Shown here: one piece after another, positions 16,947-25,729 of the stretch | Layout: each line of letters starts with the position of its first letter | How positions within the stretch are numbered: the first letter of the stretch is position 1 | Source of the DNA: JAUVXJ01 sp964577995 | Lineage (GTDB): Bacteria > Chloroflexota > Anaerolineae > UBA7937 > B3-Chlor | Direction of reading: 5' to 3' | Assembly: GCA_964577995.1 (NCBI GenBank) | Contig: CAZOBP010000003.1 | Span: forward strand, 1 to 64,000 | Length of the DNA stretch: 64,000 nucleotides | Notes under the pieces: generated by a model | What the model saw: the letters and a program-made list of their open reading frames with translations, nothing else | Told to the model about the DNA's origin: nothing | Database searches by the model: none | Program-made: the position numbers and the translations under genes

Positions 16947-17690
16947 TCAGAAACGCCGCCAGGGCATCACGGCCGGGAAAAGCAGCTTGAAGAACCCCTT
17001 CAACGACTCCAACGCTTCCTCATCCGACTCAGCAACGTTGGCGTGGAGCGTCAACGAGAGGATGCCACCGTCAGGAACACGCTCGGGGTCCGTCCACAGA
17101 TACCAGTAGAGAATCACGCGCCTCAGCTGGTCCTTCTCAGCAATCACACGCTGCACACTCACCGAGGAGGTACCTAGATCGACGCTCTCCAGTCCAACAT
17201 CCACGATCCGCCAGCCGCTACCAGGATAGCACGTCAGGGCAGTGTGCTCGAAAAGATGGAAGCTCTTGCCCCCCCTGCTCCCGATGATGGAGAAGAACAG
17301 GCTGTCCCCATCGTCAGCGGTGTACTGTCGTGTGATGGCGATCTCAGGGTTATCGTACCACTCATCAACCGATCCGCCCATCGGTGAGTCCGGACCCTCG
17401 GATCGCCAAGGCCCAAGTTCTCGGGGTATGCCACTGAACAAGTCCTCTCGCAGAGTGAAGTCCACTGCGGTGGCTAGGGCCCGTTCGTACGAAGTTCGGC
17501 GATACCAACCTTCCACGTCAACGATCACCACGTTGGTGGCATCACTGGCCACCGCCGAAGCCGCTTCCGCCGGGTCGAAGACGGTAGCGACTGGCGAAGA
17601 AGCAAGTTGCCCTGAGAGTACGAGCCACGCTCCAAGAGCACCCAGAAGCAGTAGTACGACGATCAGATATCGCGTCGAATCTCTGAACAT
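16947..17690 (-). CDS. EpsI-like exosortase-associated protein
   Basis: A 247-residue protein with one N-terminal membrane helix (YLIVVLLLLGALGAWLVLSG, residues 8-27) and an exported EpsI domain: LGPWRSEG near residue 93, ITRQYTADDGDSLFFSIIG, HLFEHTALTCYPGSGW and the YWYLWTD segment near the end. EpsI proteins occur with exosortases in surface-polysaccharide systems; a catalytic role is not established. The start overlaps the exosortase gene by 28 nt, so the two form an operon and are probably coupled. Confidence 0.82.
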   Translation of the reverse strand: MFRDSTRYLIVVLLLLGALGAWLVLSGQLASSPVATVFDPAEAASAVASDATNVVIVDVEGWYRRTSYERALATAVDFTLREDLFSGIPRELGPWRSEGPDSPMGGSVDEWYDNPEIAITRQYTADDGDSLFFSIIGSRGGKSFHLFEHTALTCYPGSGWRIVDVGLESVDLGTSSVSVQRVIAEKDQLRRVILYWYLWTDPERVPDGGILSLTLHANVAESDEEALESLKGFFKLLFPAVMPWRRF

Positions 17691-18505
17691 CCTGCCAACC
17701 TGCTAGCCAGAATGAGCAAGCCGAAGGCCAAGAGGAAGAGAACTGGGCTTGAGTAGTCGTGAAAGTATCTCATCCCGGCTTCTGCTCCAAACACGTGAGC
17801 TATGGCCAACAAGGCTGACACGCGGAAGATGTTGGCCACGATGGCGATGGGGACGGACATCAACAGCAGCGCGATCTTGGCGCGATAGGATCCCTCCAGA
17901 ATGTATACGAAGATCACAACCAGGGTAGCCAGCGCCACGATGGAATTCAGGCCGCTGCAAGCAGCACCTACCACGAAGCTGGAATTCTGGAGTTGAATCC
18001 GAGAACCCTGGTTGACTGCCGGTATGTTCAGAAGGCTAACGACTGAAGTCGAGACCGTGGCCGTGAATGATTCCAGGGCCGGGCTCACCCGATTGACGAG
18101 CGGCAGAGGAATCATGAAGAGCAGAAACGCCAGAGGAAACGCTATCTGCCGTGTGGCTCTCTCCCCGAGGAAATAGATCGCAAGCCCGGCGAGCAACAGG
18201 ATGAAGGCTACAGCCGAGAGATGGTACGCCTGCCACACCTGAGCCACTAGGAAGCCCACCAGACTGACCCCCAAGACCAACAGACCCACGTTGCTGGGCT
18301 CCCGGTTGTCCACAGCAAACGCGTCCCTTCTCCTCCAGAGGAAGAAGGCGGATACCAGGGGAACCAGGAAGCCGTGGGAGTAGTATGAGTTGTTGAGCCA
18401 GTTGTAGCCCAGCCAAGCAAAAGTGGACGAGAACAGGAGTGTCACCAACCCCAGAATGATCACTCCTCCCACGGTATCTCGCCTAGCAGCCTTCATCCCG
18501 ACCAT
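17663..18505 (-). CDS. Exosortase (xrt family membrane transpeptidase)
   Basis: A 280-residue polytopic membrane protein with about eight hydrophobic helices. The exosortase catalytic residues are visible: Cys183 (AACSGLNS), Arg228 (NIFRVSALL) and His249 (YFHDYSSP). It should cleave and re-anchor proteins bearing PEP-CTERM-like C-terminal signals, probably to a glycolipid. The frame reaches ATG 18541, but that codon lies inside the promoter (18532-18561), so the start must be ATG 18505 or 18496. It overlaps epsI downstream. I see no protein in the window with a PEP-CTERM-type tail. Confidence 0.88.
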   Translation of the reverse strand: MVGMKAARRDTVGGVIILGLVTLLFSSTFAWLGYNWLNNSYYSHGFLVPLVSAFFLWRRRDAFAVDNREPSNVGLLVLGVSLVGFLVAQVWQAYHLSAVAFILLLAGLAIYFLGERATRQIAFPLAFLLFMIPLPLVNRVSPALESFTATVSTSVVSLLNIPAVNQGSRIQLQNSSFVVGAACSGLNSIVALATLVVIFVYILEGSYRAKIALLLMSVPIAIVANIFRVSALLAIAHVFGAEAGMRYFHDYSSPVLFLLAFGLLILASRLAGCSEIRRDI

Positions 18506-18531
18506 GCCCCACGACTGACTGAAACAAAACA

Positions 18532-18561
18532 AGTATATCATTCGCGCGCTCGACGTGTCAA
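18532..18561 (-). promoter_or_regulatory. Promoter of the exosortase-epsI operon
   Basis: On the minus strand TTGACA (18556-18561), an 18-nt spacer and TATACT (18532-18537). The transcript would start near 18525, about 20 nt before ATG 18505. Confidence 0.75.
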
Positions 18562-18731
18562 ACTCGCCAGGCAGCCCTCATCGAGGCCAAGGGCGTCCCT
18601 GCGTCAGTTCTGTGCTTGCTGATCAGGGCCGGGAGCCACTGCGCGTGTGCTGCTATGCACAATATGTGGTACCCAGGGTTCCTGTACCCACCAGATATTG
18701 TGACGAGGCCCACTTTGAGTCATCACCGGAC

Positions 18732-18760
18732 TTTCCAAATCGCACGAGTTGTGCTACAAT
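18732..18760 (+). promoter_or_regulatory. Promoter of gyrB
   Basis: TTTCCA (18732-18737), a 17-nt spacer and TACAAT (18755-18760), 35 nt before the GTG start. AAGGAGGT follows at 18774-18782. The spacer 18542-18795 between exosortase and gyrB holds these two divergent promoters and no gene. Confidence 0.6.
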
Positions 18761-18795
18761 AGAAGGAGATAGCGAAGGAGGTCTACTGACAGTAA

Positions 18796-20700
18796 GTGGC
18801 ACACAACGATCTCGCATACGGCGCCTCTGATATCGAGATTCTCGAGGGGCTCGAGGCTGTACGGCGCCGTCCAGGAATGTACGTAGGCAGCACCGATGTG
18901 CGCGGCCTGCACCATCTGATCTACGAGGTCACCGACAACTCCGTGGACGAGGCCCTTGCGGGCGTCTGCGATGAGATCAACATCACGATCCACCCTGATC
19001 AGTCGGTGACAGTGGTGGACAATGGCCGGGGTATACCTACGGACGCCCACCCGCAGACCGGCAAGTCGGCACTCGAGGTGGTGCACACCGTCCTGCACTC
19101 GGGTGCCAAGTTCGGCGGAGGAGGGTACAAGGTCGCCAGTGGACTTCACGGGGTGGGCGTCTCCGCAGTCAATGCCCTGTCGGAATGGCTGGAGGTCGAG
19201 GTCAAGAGAGACGGCAAGAGGTACTCCCAGCGCTACGAGCGCGGGGTGCCGGTGACTCCGGTGAAAACGGTGGGCAAGAAGGCGTCGGGAACGGGTACCA
19301 CGACCACCTTCCTTCCTGACAAGGAGATATTCAAGACGATAGACTACAGATTCGCGCCCCTGGCCGAGCGCTTTCGCGAGATGGCCTTTCTCACCAAGGG
19401 CCTAAGGATTGTGTTCCATGATGAACGTACAGACCAGGAGCGCACATTCTATTTCGAGGGCGGCACCATATCCTTCGTTCGTCGACTCAATTGGAACCGC
19501 AATGCGCTGCATGACCCGATCCACGTCGAGAAGGAAGTGAACGGCGCCGTTGTGGAAGCCGCCATGCAGTACACCGACGGCTACGCCGAATCCATCCACG
19601 CCTTCGCCAATAACATCAACACCGTTGACGGCGGGACGCACCTGACAGGCTTCCGGTCGGCCCTCACGAGAAGCATCAACGACTATGCTCGCAAGAACAG
19701 CCTCCTCAAAGAGAGCGACCCCAATTTCACCGGCGACGACGTGCGTGAGGGATTGACAGCCATCATAAGCGTCAAGCTCGCCGATCCCCAGTTCGAGAGC
19801 CAGACCAAGGCCAAGCTGGGCAACGCCGAAGTGAAAGGACTGGTGGAATCAGTCGTGACGGAGGCCCTCTCCACATTCATGGAGGAGGATCCCAGAGCAG
19901 CCAAAGCTATCGTGGAGAAATGCCTGGTGGCGTCCAGGGCCCGTGCGGCTGCGCGAAAGGCCCGTGATTTGGTGGTGCGCAAGAGCGCTCTAGAGAGTAT
20001 GACCCTGCCCGGCAAACTGGCAGACTGCTCGGAAAGAGACCCTTCGAGATGCGAACTGTACATCGTAGAGGGGGATTCGGCGGGTGGCTCAGCCAAGCAG
20101 GGTCGGGACCGCCGCTTCCAGGCCATTCTGCCCCTGCGCGGCAAGATCATCAACGTGGAGAAAGCGCGCCTCAACAAGATCCTCAGCAACAGGGAGATCG
20201 AGGCCCTCATCAGCGCCCTGGGGACGGGCATCGAGGACAGCTTCGACCTCAGCAACCTGCGGTACCATCACATCATCGTCATGACTGACGCAGACGTGGA
20301 CGGTGCCCATATACGCACCCTGCTGCTCACTTTCTTCTTCCGCTACATGGAGCCACTCATCACTAGCGGACACCTGTACATCGCTCAACCCCCTCTGTAC
20401 CGTGTGTCCGCCAAATCCAAGCAGCACTACGTGTACAGCGAGGAAGAGCGAGAGCGCCTGATGAAGAAGCTGGGCAGAGCCAAGACCGAGCTACAGCGCT
20501 ACAAAGGCCTCGGGGAGATGAATCCCGATCAGTTGTGGGAGACCACCATGAACCCAGAGTCCAGGACCCTGCTCCAGGTCGAGGTCGAGGATGCGGTCAG
20601 AACGGATAGCACCTTCGACAAGCTGATGGGCCCAGCCGTCCCACCACGCAAGCGCTTCATCCAGACGCACGCCAAGTCCGTCAGAAACCTGGACATCTAG
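18796..20700 (+). CDS. gyrB: DNA gyrase subunit B
   Basis: A 634-residue type IIA topoisomerase ATPase subunit. The GHKL ATPase part shows EAVRRRPGMYVGST, EVTDNSVDEALAG, VDNGRGIPTD and GLHGVGVSAVNALSEWL. The TOPRIM part shows EGDSAGGSAKQGRDR with LPLRGKIINVEKAR and the metal site DADVDGAHIRTLLLTFFFR. It ends with the standard C-terminal GyrB domain (RYKGLGEMNPDQLWETTMNP). Length is that of the short bacterial form. An in-frame TAA at 18793-18795 makes GTG 18796 the first possible start. ParE is not excluded by sequence alone; gyrA/parC is not in the window. Confidence 0.93.
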   Translation: MAHNDLAYGASDIEILEGLEAVRRRPGMYVGSTDVRGLHHLIYEVTDNSVDEALAGVCDEINITIHPDQSVTVVDNGRGIPTDAHPQTGKSALEVVHTVLHSGAKFGGGGYKVASGLHGVGVSAVNALSEWLEVEVKRDGKRYSQRYERGVPVTPVKTVGKKASGTGTTTTFLPDKEIFKTIDYRFAPLAERFREMAFLTKGLRIVFHDERTDQERTFYFEGGTISFVRRLNWNRNALHDPIHVEKEVNGAVVEAAMQYTDGYAESIHAFANNINTVDGGTHLTGFRSALTRSINDYARKNSLLKESDPNFTGDDVREGLTAIISVKLADPQFESQTKAKLGNAEVKGLVESVVTEALSTFMEEDPRAAKAIVEKCLVASRARAAARKARDLVVRKSALESMTLPGKLADCSERDPSRCELYIVEGDSAGGSAKQGRDRRFQAILPLRGKIINVEKARLNKILSNREIEALISALGTGIEDSFDLSNLRYHHIIVMTDADVDGAHIRTLLLTFFFRYMEPLITSGHLYIAQPPLYRVSAKSKQHYVYSEEERERLMKKLGRAKTELQRYKGLGEMNPDQLWETTMNPESRTLLQVEVEDAVRTDSTFDKLMGPAVPPRKRFIQTHAKSVRNLDI

Positions 20701-20818
20701 TCACACGATCCAGAGCAGGGTGAGCGTGGCCCCATGTGCACGAGAAGCACCGCCCCGCGCAAGAGTATCTCCGGCGAACCCTGTCCCGCGAAGAAAGGTC
20801 GCGGGAGGAAGGGCTTGA

Positions 20819-21379
20819 ATGAAACACAGCGAGATTGGATACGACATCATTCCTTCCAGGTTTGGCGAGGTGACACTCGTCTGGAGGGAAACAGAGAATG
20901 GCCCCAGAGTGGTCGAGATCGTGCTGCCGCTCAAGAGCGCCGAGGCATGCGACACTGCCGGTGTGCGCCGACGACACCCAGCACTGGATCACCTGTGCCA
21001 GTCCATCCAGCGCTGTCTGGATGGTGAGGGCGTGGAGTTGCCCACCGACCTCCTCGACTCTAGCCCGTGCTCGCAGTTTCAGTGGACCGTGCTCATGGCG
21101 GAGAGGACCATCCCCAGAGGCCGCGTCGCGTCCTACAGCCGGCTAGCACTCCACGTTGGACGCCCCAAGGCCGCCAGAGCCGTGGGAACCGCCCTGGCCC
21201 GCAATCCGTTTCCCATTGTCATCCCCTGCCACAGGACCGTGCGGACCGACGGCAGCCTTGGTGGGTTTGGTGGGGGCCTGGACATGAAACGGGCACTTCT
21301 CAAGATGGAGGACGTGGCCTTCGACCACCGGGGCAGGGTCAAACCGGAGTTCTTCTGGGATTTCGGCGCTCGTCCCTGA
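20819..21379 (+). CDS. ogt: Methylated-DNA--protein-cysteine methyltransferase
   Basis: A 186-residue O6-alkylguanine-DNA alkyltransferase. The C-terminal domain is diagnostic: RGRVASYSRLALHVGRPKAA (helix-turn-helix with recognition Arg) and the suicide cysteine in FPIVIPCHRTVRTDGSLGGF. The N-terminal 80 residues are the usual variable domain. It acts stoichiometrically on alkylated guanine in DNA. It lies 118 nt after gyrB on the same strand, with GGGAGGAAGGG before ATG 20819. Confidence 0.93.
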   Translation: MKHSEIGYDIIPSRFGEVTLVWRETENGPRVVEIVLPLKSAEACDTAGVRRRHPALDHLCQSIQRCLDGEGVELPTDLLDSSPCSQFQWTVLMAERTIPRGRVASYSRLALHVGRPKAARAVGTALARNPFPIVIPCHRTVRTDGSLGGFGGGLDMKRALLKMEDVAFDHRGRVKPEFFWDFGARP

Positions 21380-21551
21380 ACAAGGTTCTGTCGCTGGTGG
21401 CGTGCTTCTTCCCCAGTGGCGAGATCGACCAGTGGCTGGGCTGCTCAAGCGAGCACAGCCCTCCCCGAGCCGTAAGTGTCACACAACGCCTCCCCGCAAG
21501 CGCACGGCCGAGTCAGGGTGCTCCCCCACGAGGCGCTTTCGATGCGACCCA

Positions 21552-21580
21552 TTGACCGGGGGCCCACTCGCGCGTATAAT
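21552..21580 (+). promoter_or_regulatory. Promoter of the WecG/TagA-protease-rhomboid operon
   Basis: TTGACC (21552-21557), a 17-nt spacer and TATAAT (21575-21580). It lies inside the open frame upstream of the glycosyltransferase, so start codons before about 21587 (such as 21476) are excluded. The rest of 21380-21676 shows no gene. Confidence 0.8.
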
Positions 21581-21676
21581 TGCTCTCAAGCAGCAAGCTC
21601 TCAACAGAAGCCTGTGCAGAGTAGAAGCCCTATGGACCCCACCACCAAACGGAGCTCCAGCCCTCAGAGCAGAACC

Positions 21677-22411
21677 ATGGTCCACCGAGCCCGAATTGAC
21701 ATTCTGGGGATCAAGGTAAGCGATGTGACCGGTGAGGAAGCCCTCGCCAGGATAGAACAGTTCGTAACGGACGGGCGTCCCCACCTGGTGACAACCGTGA
21801 ATCCGGAGTTCATCGTCGCAGCTCAGACGGATGCTGCCTTCGCGCAGATCCTGAACCAGGCAGACTTGAACCTTGCCGACGGTCAGGGCTTGCTCTGGGC
21901 CGCACGCCTGCTAGGCGTATCCCTCACGGAGCGGGTAACGGGCGTGGATACCTTAGTCAGACTGGCCGAGTTATCAGCCAGGCAAGGATACGCCATCTAT
22001 CTCCTCGGAGCAGCCGAGGGTGTTGCTGAAGCGGCGGCGCAGGTATTGAAGAGCCGTTTTCCCGGCCTGCGCGTAGTCGGCACGTATGCGGGGTCGCCCG
22101 CTCCTGACGAAGACGACGGAATCGTCGAGCGGATTCGCCGCGCCGATCCGCAACTGCTCTTCGTGGCCTATGGGGCACCCAGGCAAGAGCAATGGATCGT
22201 CCGCAACATGCCTCTGCTACAGGTTCCCGTGGCTATGGGAGTTGGCGGAGCGTTCGATTTCATCTCGGGTAAGACCCCTCGGGCACCCGCATGGGTGCAA
22301 CGGTTGGGTCTAGAGTGGCTACATCGTCTGGCCCATCAGCCATGGCGCTGGCGCCGGATGACGGCCCTGCCCAGGTTCTGCTGGCTGCTGCTGCGCGAGA
22401 GCGCCAGATAG
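21677..22411 (+). CDS. WecG/TagA/CpsF-family glycosyltransferase
   Basis: A 244-residue GT26-family enzyme that transfers ManNAc-type sugars to polyprenyl-linked precursors. Family blocks: HLVTTVNPEFIVAAQTDAAF (with the catalytic-region Asn), LADGQGLLWAARLLGVSL with Glu-Arg-Val-Thr-Gly-Val-Asp following, YLLGAAEGVAEAAA, LFVAYGAPRQEQWI and VGGAFDFISGKTPRAPAWV. Homology begins at ARIDILGIKV, so ATG 21677 is preferred; ATG 21632 also fits after the promoter. It belongs to surface polysaccharide or wall-polymer synthesis and is followed by the protease genes with 26 nt between. Confidence 0.88.
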   Translation: MVHRARIDILGIKVSDVTGEEALARIEQFVTDGRPHLVTTVNPEFIVAAQTDAAFAQILNQADLNLADGQGLLWAARLLGVSLTERVTGVDTLVRLAELSARQGYAIYLLGAAEGVAEAAAQVLKSRFPGLRVVGTYAGSPAPDEDDGIVERIRRADPQLLFVAYGAPRQEQWIVRNMPLLQVPVAMGVGGAFDFISGKTPRAPAWVQRLGLEWLHRLAHQPWRWRRMTALPRFCWLLLRESAR

Positions 22412-22437
22412 GAAACACAGAGGAAGGGAAACGCACC

Positions 22438-23289
22438 ATGGATTTCACGACTCTCATCTGGCTCTTCGTGATCTTTGCAGCATTGACCCCTGCCCTACAG
22501 AGAAGATACCAGGAGGCGTGCAGACGGTTCGTCATACAGCGCTTCGAGAAGAAGCGCAACTCCCGCGTCATCACCCTGATTCACCGCCAGGAGACAATGA
22601 GTTTCCTGGGCATCCCGTTTTCTCGCTATCTTGACGTTGATGACTCCGAACAGATTCTGCGAGCGGTGCGCCTCACACCCGAGGACATGCCCCTGGATCT
22701 GATCCTCCACACACCGGGCGGGCTGGTGCTGGCTGCCGAGCAAATCGCGCAGGCTCTGGTACGGCACCGAGCGAAGGTCACGGTATTCGTGCCTCACTAT
22801 GCCATGTCAGGTGGGACTCTTCTGGCCCTGGCCGCTGATGAGATCGTGATGGACCGTAACGCTGTTCTGGGCCCGGTGGATCCACAGGTGGGCGAGTACC
22901 CAGCAGTATCCATCCTCAAGGTTCTGGAGAGGAAGGACATCAACCAAATCGACGATGAAACGGTGATCCTGGCGGACATGGCCGGCAAGGCTATGGAACA
23001 GGTCAGGGACACGGTGAGAGAGATCCTGGAAGGTAGCGCTATGCCGGAGGCAGAGGCGCTTCGCCTCTCAGACACGCTGGCCAGCGGCAGATGGACCCAC
23101 GACTACCCCATCTCCCTGGAGGAGATCCAGAAGCTGGGACTGCCCGCTCACGACGACATGCCCAACGAAGTGTACGCACTGATGGATCTGTACCCCCAAG
23201 CAGGAGGGCGTCGCCCATCGGTGCAGTACATCCCTACGCCTTATCAACCTCCAGAGAGGAAAGAAGGAGGCAAAGGAAAGAGAGGATGA
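22438..23289 (+). CDS. Clp-fold membrane serine protease (SDH/S49-like)
   Basis: A 283-residue protein of the serine-dehydrogenase-proteinase type with a ClpP/crotonase-like fold. An N-terminal membrane helix is at residues 5-22 (LIWLFVIFAALTPAL). LILHTPGGLVLAAEQIA forms the substrate-binding strand, and HYAMSGGTLLALAADEIVM carries the probable nucleophile Ser; VLGPVDPQVGEYP follows as in SppA-like enzymes. The likely role is membrane protein quality control. The start is ATG 22438 after GAGGAAGGGAA. The stop overlaps the rhomboid start (ATGA at 23286-23289), a tightly coupled pair of membrane proteases. Confidence 0.82.
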   Translation: MDFTTLIWLFVIFAALTPALQRRYQEACRRFVIQRFEKKRNSRVITLIHRQETMSFLGIPFSRYLDVDDSEQILRAVRLTPEDMPLDLILHTPGGLVLAAEQIAQALVRHRAKVTVFVPHYAMSGGTLLALAADEIVMDRNAVLGPVDPQVGEYPAVSILKVLERKDINQIDDETVILADMAGKAMEQVRDTVREILEGSAMPEAEALRLSDTLASGRWTHDYPISLEEIQKLGLPAHDDMPNEVYALMDLYPQAGGRRPSVQYIPTPYQPPERKEGGKGKRG

Positions 23290-24002
23290 TCCCGCTCGGC
23301 GACAATGTCCCCTCCGAACGCACTCCTTTCGTCACCTACGCACTCATCGCCATCAGTGCGCTGGTCTTCTTCTGGGAGTTGCTGGTGGGTCCCTACGCGG
23401 AAGAGCTCATCTACGCGTGGGGCACCACTCCAGCCCACATTGTCCACTGGCAGCAGGACCCGTGGGTGCTGTCCACCCTGGTGACTTCGGTGTTCCTACA
23501 TGGTGGCTGGCTGCACCTCATCGGCAACATGCTCTATCTCGCGGTGTTCGGCGACAACGTCGAAGGGATCATGGGCCACCGGCGTTTCCTGTTCTTCTAT
23601 CTAACATGCGGCGTTGCCGCGAACCTGGCCCAGATCGCCATAGCGCCCTCCTCGACGGTCCCCGGCATCGGAGCCAGCGGCGCCATAGCCGGGGTGCTGG
23701 CTGCATACTTGCTGTGCTTCCCGAGGGCACGCGTGTTCGTGGGCATCCCTCTCTTGGTGTACATGGAGGTGATCGCCCTGCCTGCGATACTGGTGCTCGG
23801 ATTCTGGTTTGTCGTCCAGCTATTCAATGGAGTCGCCACGATCGGCATGTCCAGCGAGGCGACCATGGGTGGGGTCGCGTGGTGGGCCCACATCGGAGGC
23901 TTCGCAGCCGGGCTGCTGCTGACCCCCCTCCTGCGTCAGCGCAGGCGCCAGCGCTTTCTGTACCTCGACACGATGGATCGCCGTTATCTACGACACCAGT
24001 AG
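23286..24002 (+). CDS. Rhomboid-family intramembrane serine protease
   Basis: A 238-residue protein with six to seven membrane helices. The catalytic dyad is visible as Ser131 (GIGASGAIAG) and His202 (WWAHIGGFAAG). The family HGGWLHLIGNMLYLAVFG block with its conserved His and Asn is at residues 72-89. It cleaves membrane-anchored substrates within the bilayer; substrates here are unknown. Its ATG overlaps the stop of the Clp-fold protease gene. A basic tail (RQRRRQRF) faces the cytoplasm. Confidence 0.92.
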   Translation: MIPLGDNVPSERTPFVTYALIAISALVFFWELLVGPYAEELIYAWGTTPAHIVHWQQDPWVLSTLVTSVFLHGGWLHLIGNMLYLAVFGDNVEGIMGHRRFLFFYLTCGVAANLAQIAIAPSSTVPGIGASGAIAGVLAAYLLCFPRARVFVGIPLLVYMEVIALPAILVLGFWFVVQLFNGVATIGMSSEATMGGVAWWAHIGGFAAGLLLTPLLRQRRRQRFLYLDTMDRRYLRHQ

Positions 24003-24062
24003 CGTGTTGCGCACAGATCAGTTGCCAAGCCATTGCTCCGCTGCCAGGCAGGGTGAGAAGGG

Positions 24063-24091
24063 TTGCAGGATGGCACACGATGTGCTAGAAT
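24063..24091 (+). promoter_or_regulatory. Promoter of tRNA-Gln
   Basis: TTGCAG (24063-24068), a 17-nt spacer and TAGAAT (24086-24091), 17 nt before the tRNA. Confidence 0.65.
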
Positions 24092-24108
24092 GAAACAGTA
24101 ACCATCGC

Positions 24109-24180
<72 letters not shown>

Positions 24181-24205
24181 CTTCACAGAGGAGGCAAATA
24201 GCCCT

Positions 24206-24346
24206 TACTACGAGGCATTCGTAGTACAGAGCGTGATGGACGAGGACCCACCCAGTACGGGTAGTGACCAATTGCCGCTCCACGGCGGCTCAAGGCCGAG
24301 ATACTCTCTCGCGTCCAGCGGACGCGGGGTGATCTTGGCTTTTTCG
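24206..24346 (+). promoter_or_regulatory. Structured leader with terminator-like element before the GlmU-like gene
   Basis: Three stems can be drawn. TACTACGA/TCGTAGTA with a 5-nt loop is at 24206-24226. CGCGTCC/GGACGCG with loop AGC is at 24310-24326. AAGGCCGAG (near 24290) can pair with CTTGGCTTT just before a T run at 24340-24345, giving a terminator-like stem around the second hairpin. It could end the tRNA-Gln transcript or act as an attenuator. No known riboswitch class is recognised. Confidence 0.4.
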
Positions 24347-24363
24347 ATTCGTGGGGAGGTTTC

Positions 24364-25713
24364 GTGACGGTTCAAGCTGTGATACTGTCTGGCGGTGCAG
24401 GCGAAAGGGCATTCCCCTTGAGCGCCAGCAAACCCAAGCCCATGTTCGAGTTGCTAGGGAGGCCGTTGCTGGCGTACGTGATCGACAACCTGAGCGCGGC
24501 GGGTATCCGGGACGTGATCATCGTCACCGGGCCTGACTCCCACGAGATTCGTGACTACTTCGGCGACGGTGGCAGTCTCGGGGCGCAGATACGCTACACA
24601 ACGCAGGAACAGCCCCTGGGCATGGCCAACGCCCTCAAGGCAGCAGAGCAGCTTCTCGAAGACCGTTTCTTCATGCTAAACGGCAATGATGTCTTCGAAC
24701 CGCACCTGCTGAGCAAGGTCTTGGAAAAAGCGGAGCAAAGCGGTGGGGATATGGTGCTGGTGGGCCGTGAGATGGACCAGCCGTGGAAGTTTGGAGTCTT
24801 CGAGTTCACAAACGACAAGGTAACTGCGGTCGTGGAGAAGCCGCCCATGGGCCAAGAGCCCAGCAATATCGTGGTCGTCGGGGTCTATTTCTTCTCCAGG
24901 CTCATCTTCGATTACATAGACCGGACCCCACTCTCCAACTACCAGCTCGAGGCAGCGTACCAGGGCCTCATCGACGAGGGGAATGTGGAGTTCGTTCCGT
25001 ACGATGGGGTGTTCGAGTCCTTCAAGTACCCGTGGGACTTGCTGACCATTAACGAGCATCTGATGGCCAGATTCATCACCGGGCCAAGGATCAGCCAGCA
25101 GGCCAAGATATCCGACAGGGCGGTCATAGACGGCAACGTGATCATCGAGGACGGCGTCAGGGTCTTGGAGAACGCCGTTGTTCGCGGACCGGCGTACATC
25201 GGAGCAAACAGCGTGATCGGCAACAACGTGTTGATCTGGAACCATACCTCCATTGCCGCCAACTCGGTGGTGGGCTTCTCCTCAGAGATCAAGCGCTCGC
25301 TCATAGCAAGCAACTGCTGGATTCACATGGCGTACGTGGGCGACTCCATCATCTCCGAGAACTGCTCCCTCGGCGCCGGTACCATCACCGCCAACTACCG
25401 CTTCGACGAGGGCCACGTCACCGTCGATGTGGGAGGAGAACCCATCTCCTCCGGTAGCGACAAGCTGGGCGCCATCATGGGGCCGGACTGCAAGACCGGT
25501 TGCAATGCGACCTTGATGCCTGGGGTCAAGGTGGGTCCCCACAGCATCGTGGGACCAGGCGTGGTGCTGCGTGACGACCTCCCACCAGATTCACTCATAC
25601 TGGGACCAGCCCCCTACACGACGACCGAGAACGTCATCGAGCTCTCGGCTGAGGCCAAGGAGCACAAGATGAAGACGCTTCGCGAGAGAACGCGTAGCGA
25701 GTCAGAGACCTAG
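24364..25713 (+). CDS. Bifunctional sugar-1-phosphate nucleotidylyltransferase/acetyltransferase (GlmU-like)
   Basis: A 449-residue enzyme. The N-terminal nucleotidylyltransferase (residues 1-235) opens VQAVILSGGAGERAFPLSAS and KPKPMFELLGRPLL. The C-terminal left-handed beta-helix (about 245-415) has hexapeptide repeats and the GlmU-like run GAGTITANYRFD and CKTGCNATLMPGVKVGPHS. The architecture resembles archaeal bifunctional enzymes that make UDP-GlcNAc or related sugars rather than E. coli GlmU itself. The start is GTG 24364 after GGGGAGGTTTC. The nucleotide and sugar cannot be fixed by eye. It heads a run of same-strand genes through 27878. Confidence 0.82.
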   Translation: MTVQAVILSGGAGERAFPLSASKPKPMFELLGRPLLAYVIDNLSAAGIRDVIIVTGPDSHEIRDYFGDGGSLGAQIRYTTQEQPLGMANALKAAEQLLEDRFFMLNGNDVFEPHLLSKVLEKAEQSGGDMVLVGREMDQPWKFGVFEFTNDKVTAVVEKPPMGQEPSNIVVVGVYFFSRLIFDYIDRTPLSNYQLEAAYQGLIDEGNVEFVPYDGVFESFKYPWDLLTINEHLMARFITGPRISQQAKISDRAVIDGNVIIEDGVRVLENAVVRGPAYIGANSVIGNNVLIWNHTSIAANSVVGFSSEIKRSLIASNCWIHMAYVGDSIISENCSLGAGTITANYRFDEGHVTVDVGGEPISSGSDKLGAIMGPDCKTGCNATLMPGVKVGPHSIVGPGVVLRDDLPPDSLILGPAPYTTTENVIELSAEAKEHKMKTLRERTRSESET

Positions 25714-25729
25714 GAGAGGAGGTCCTCAA

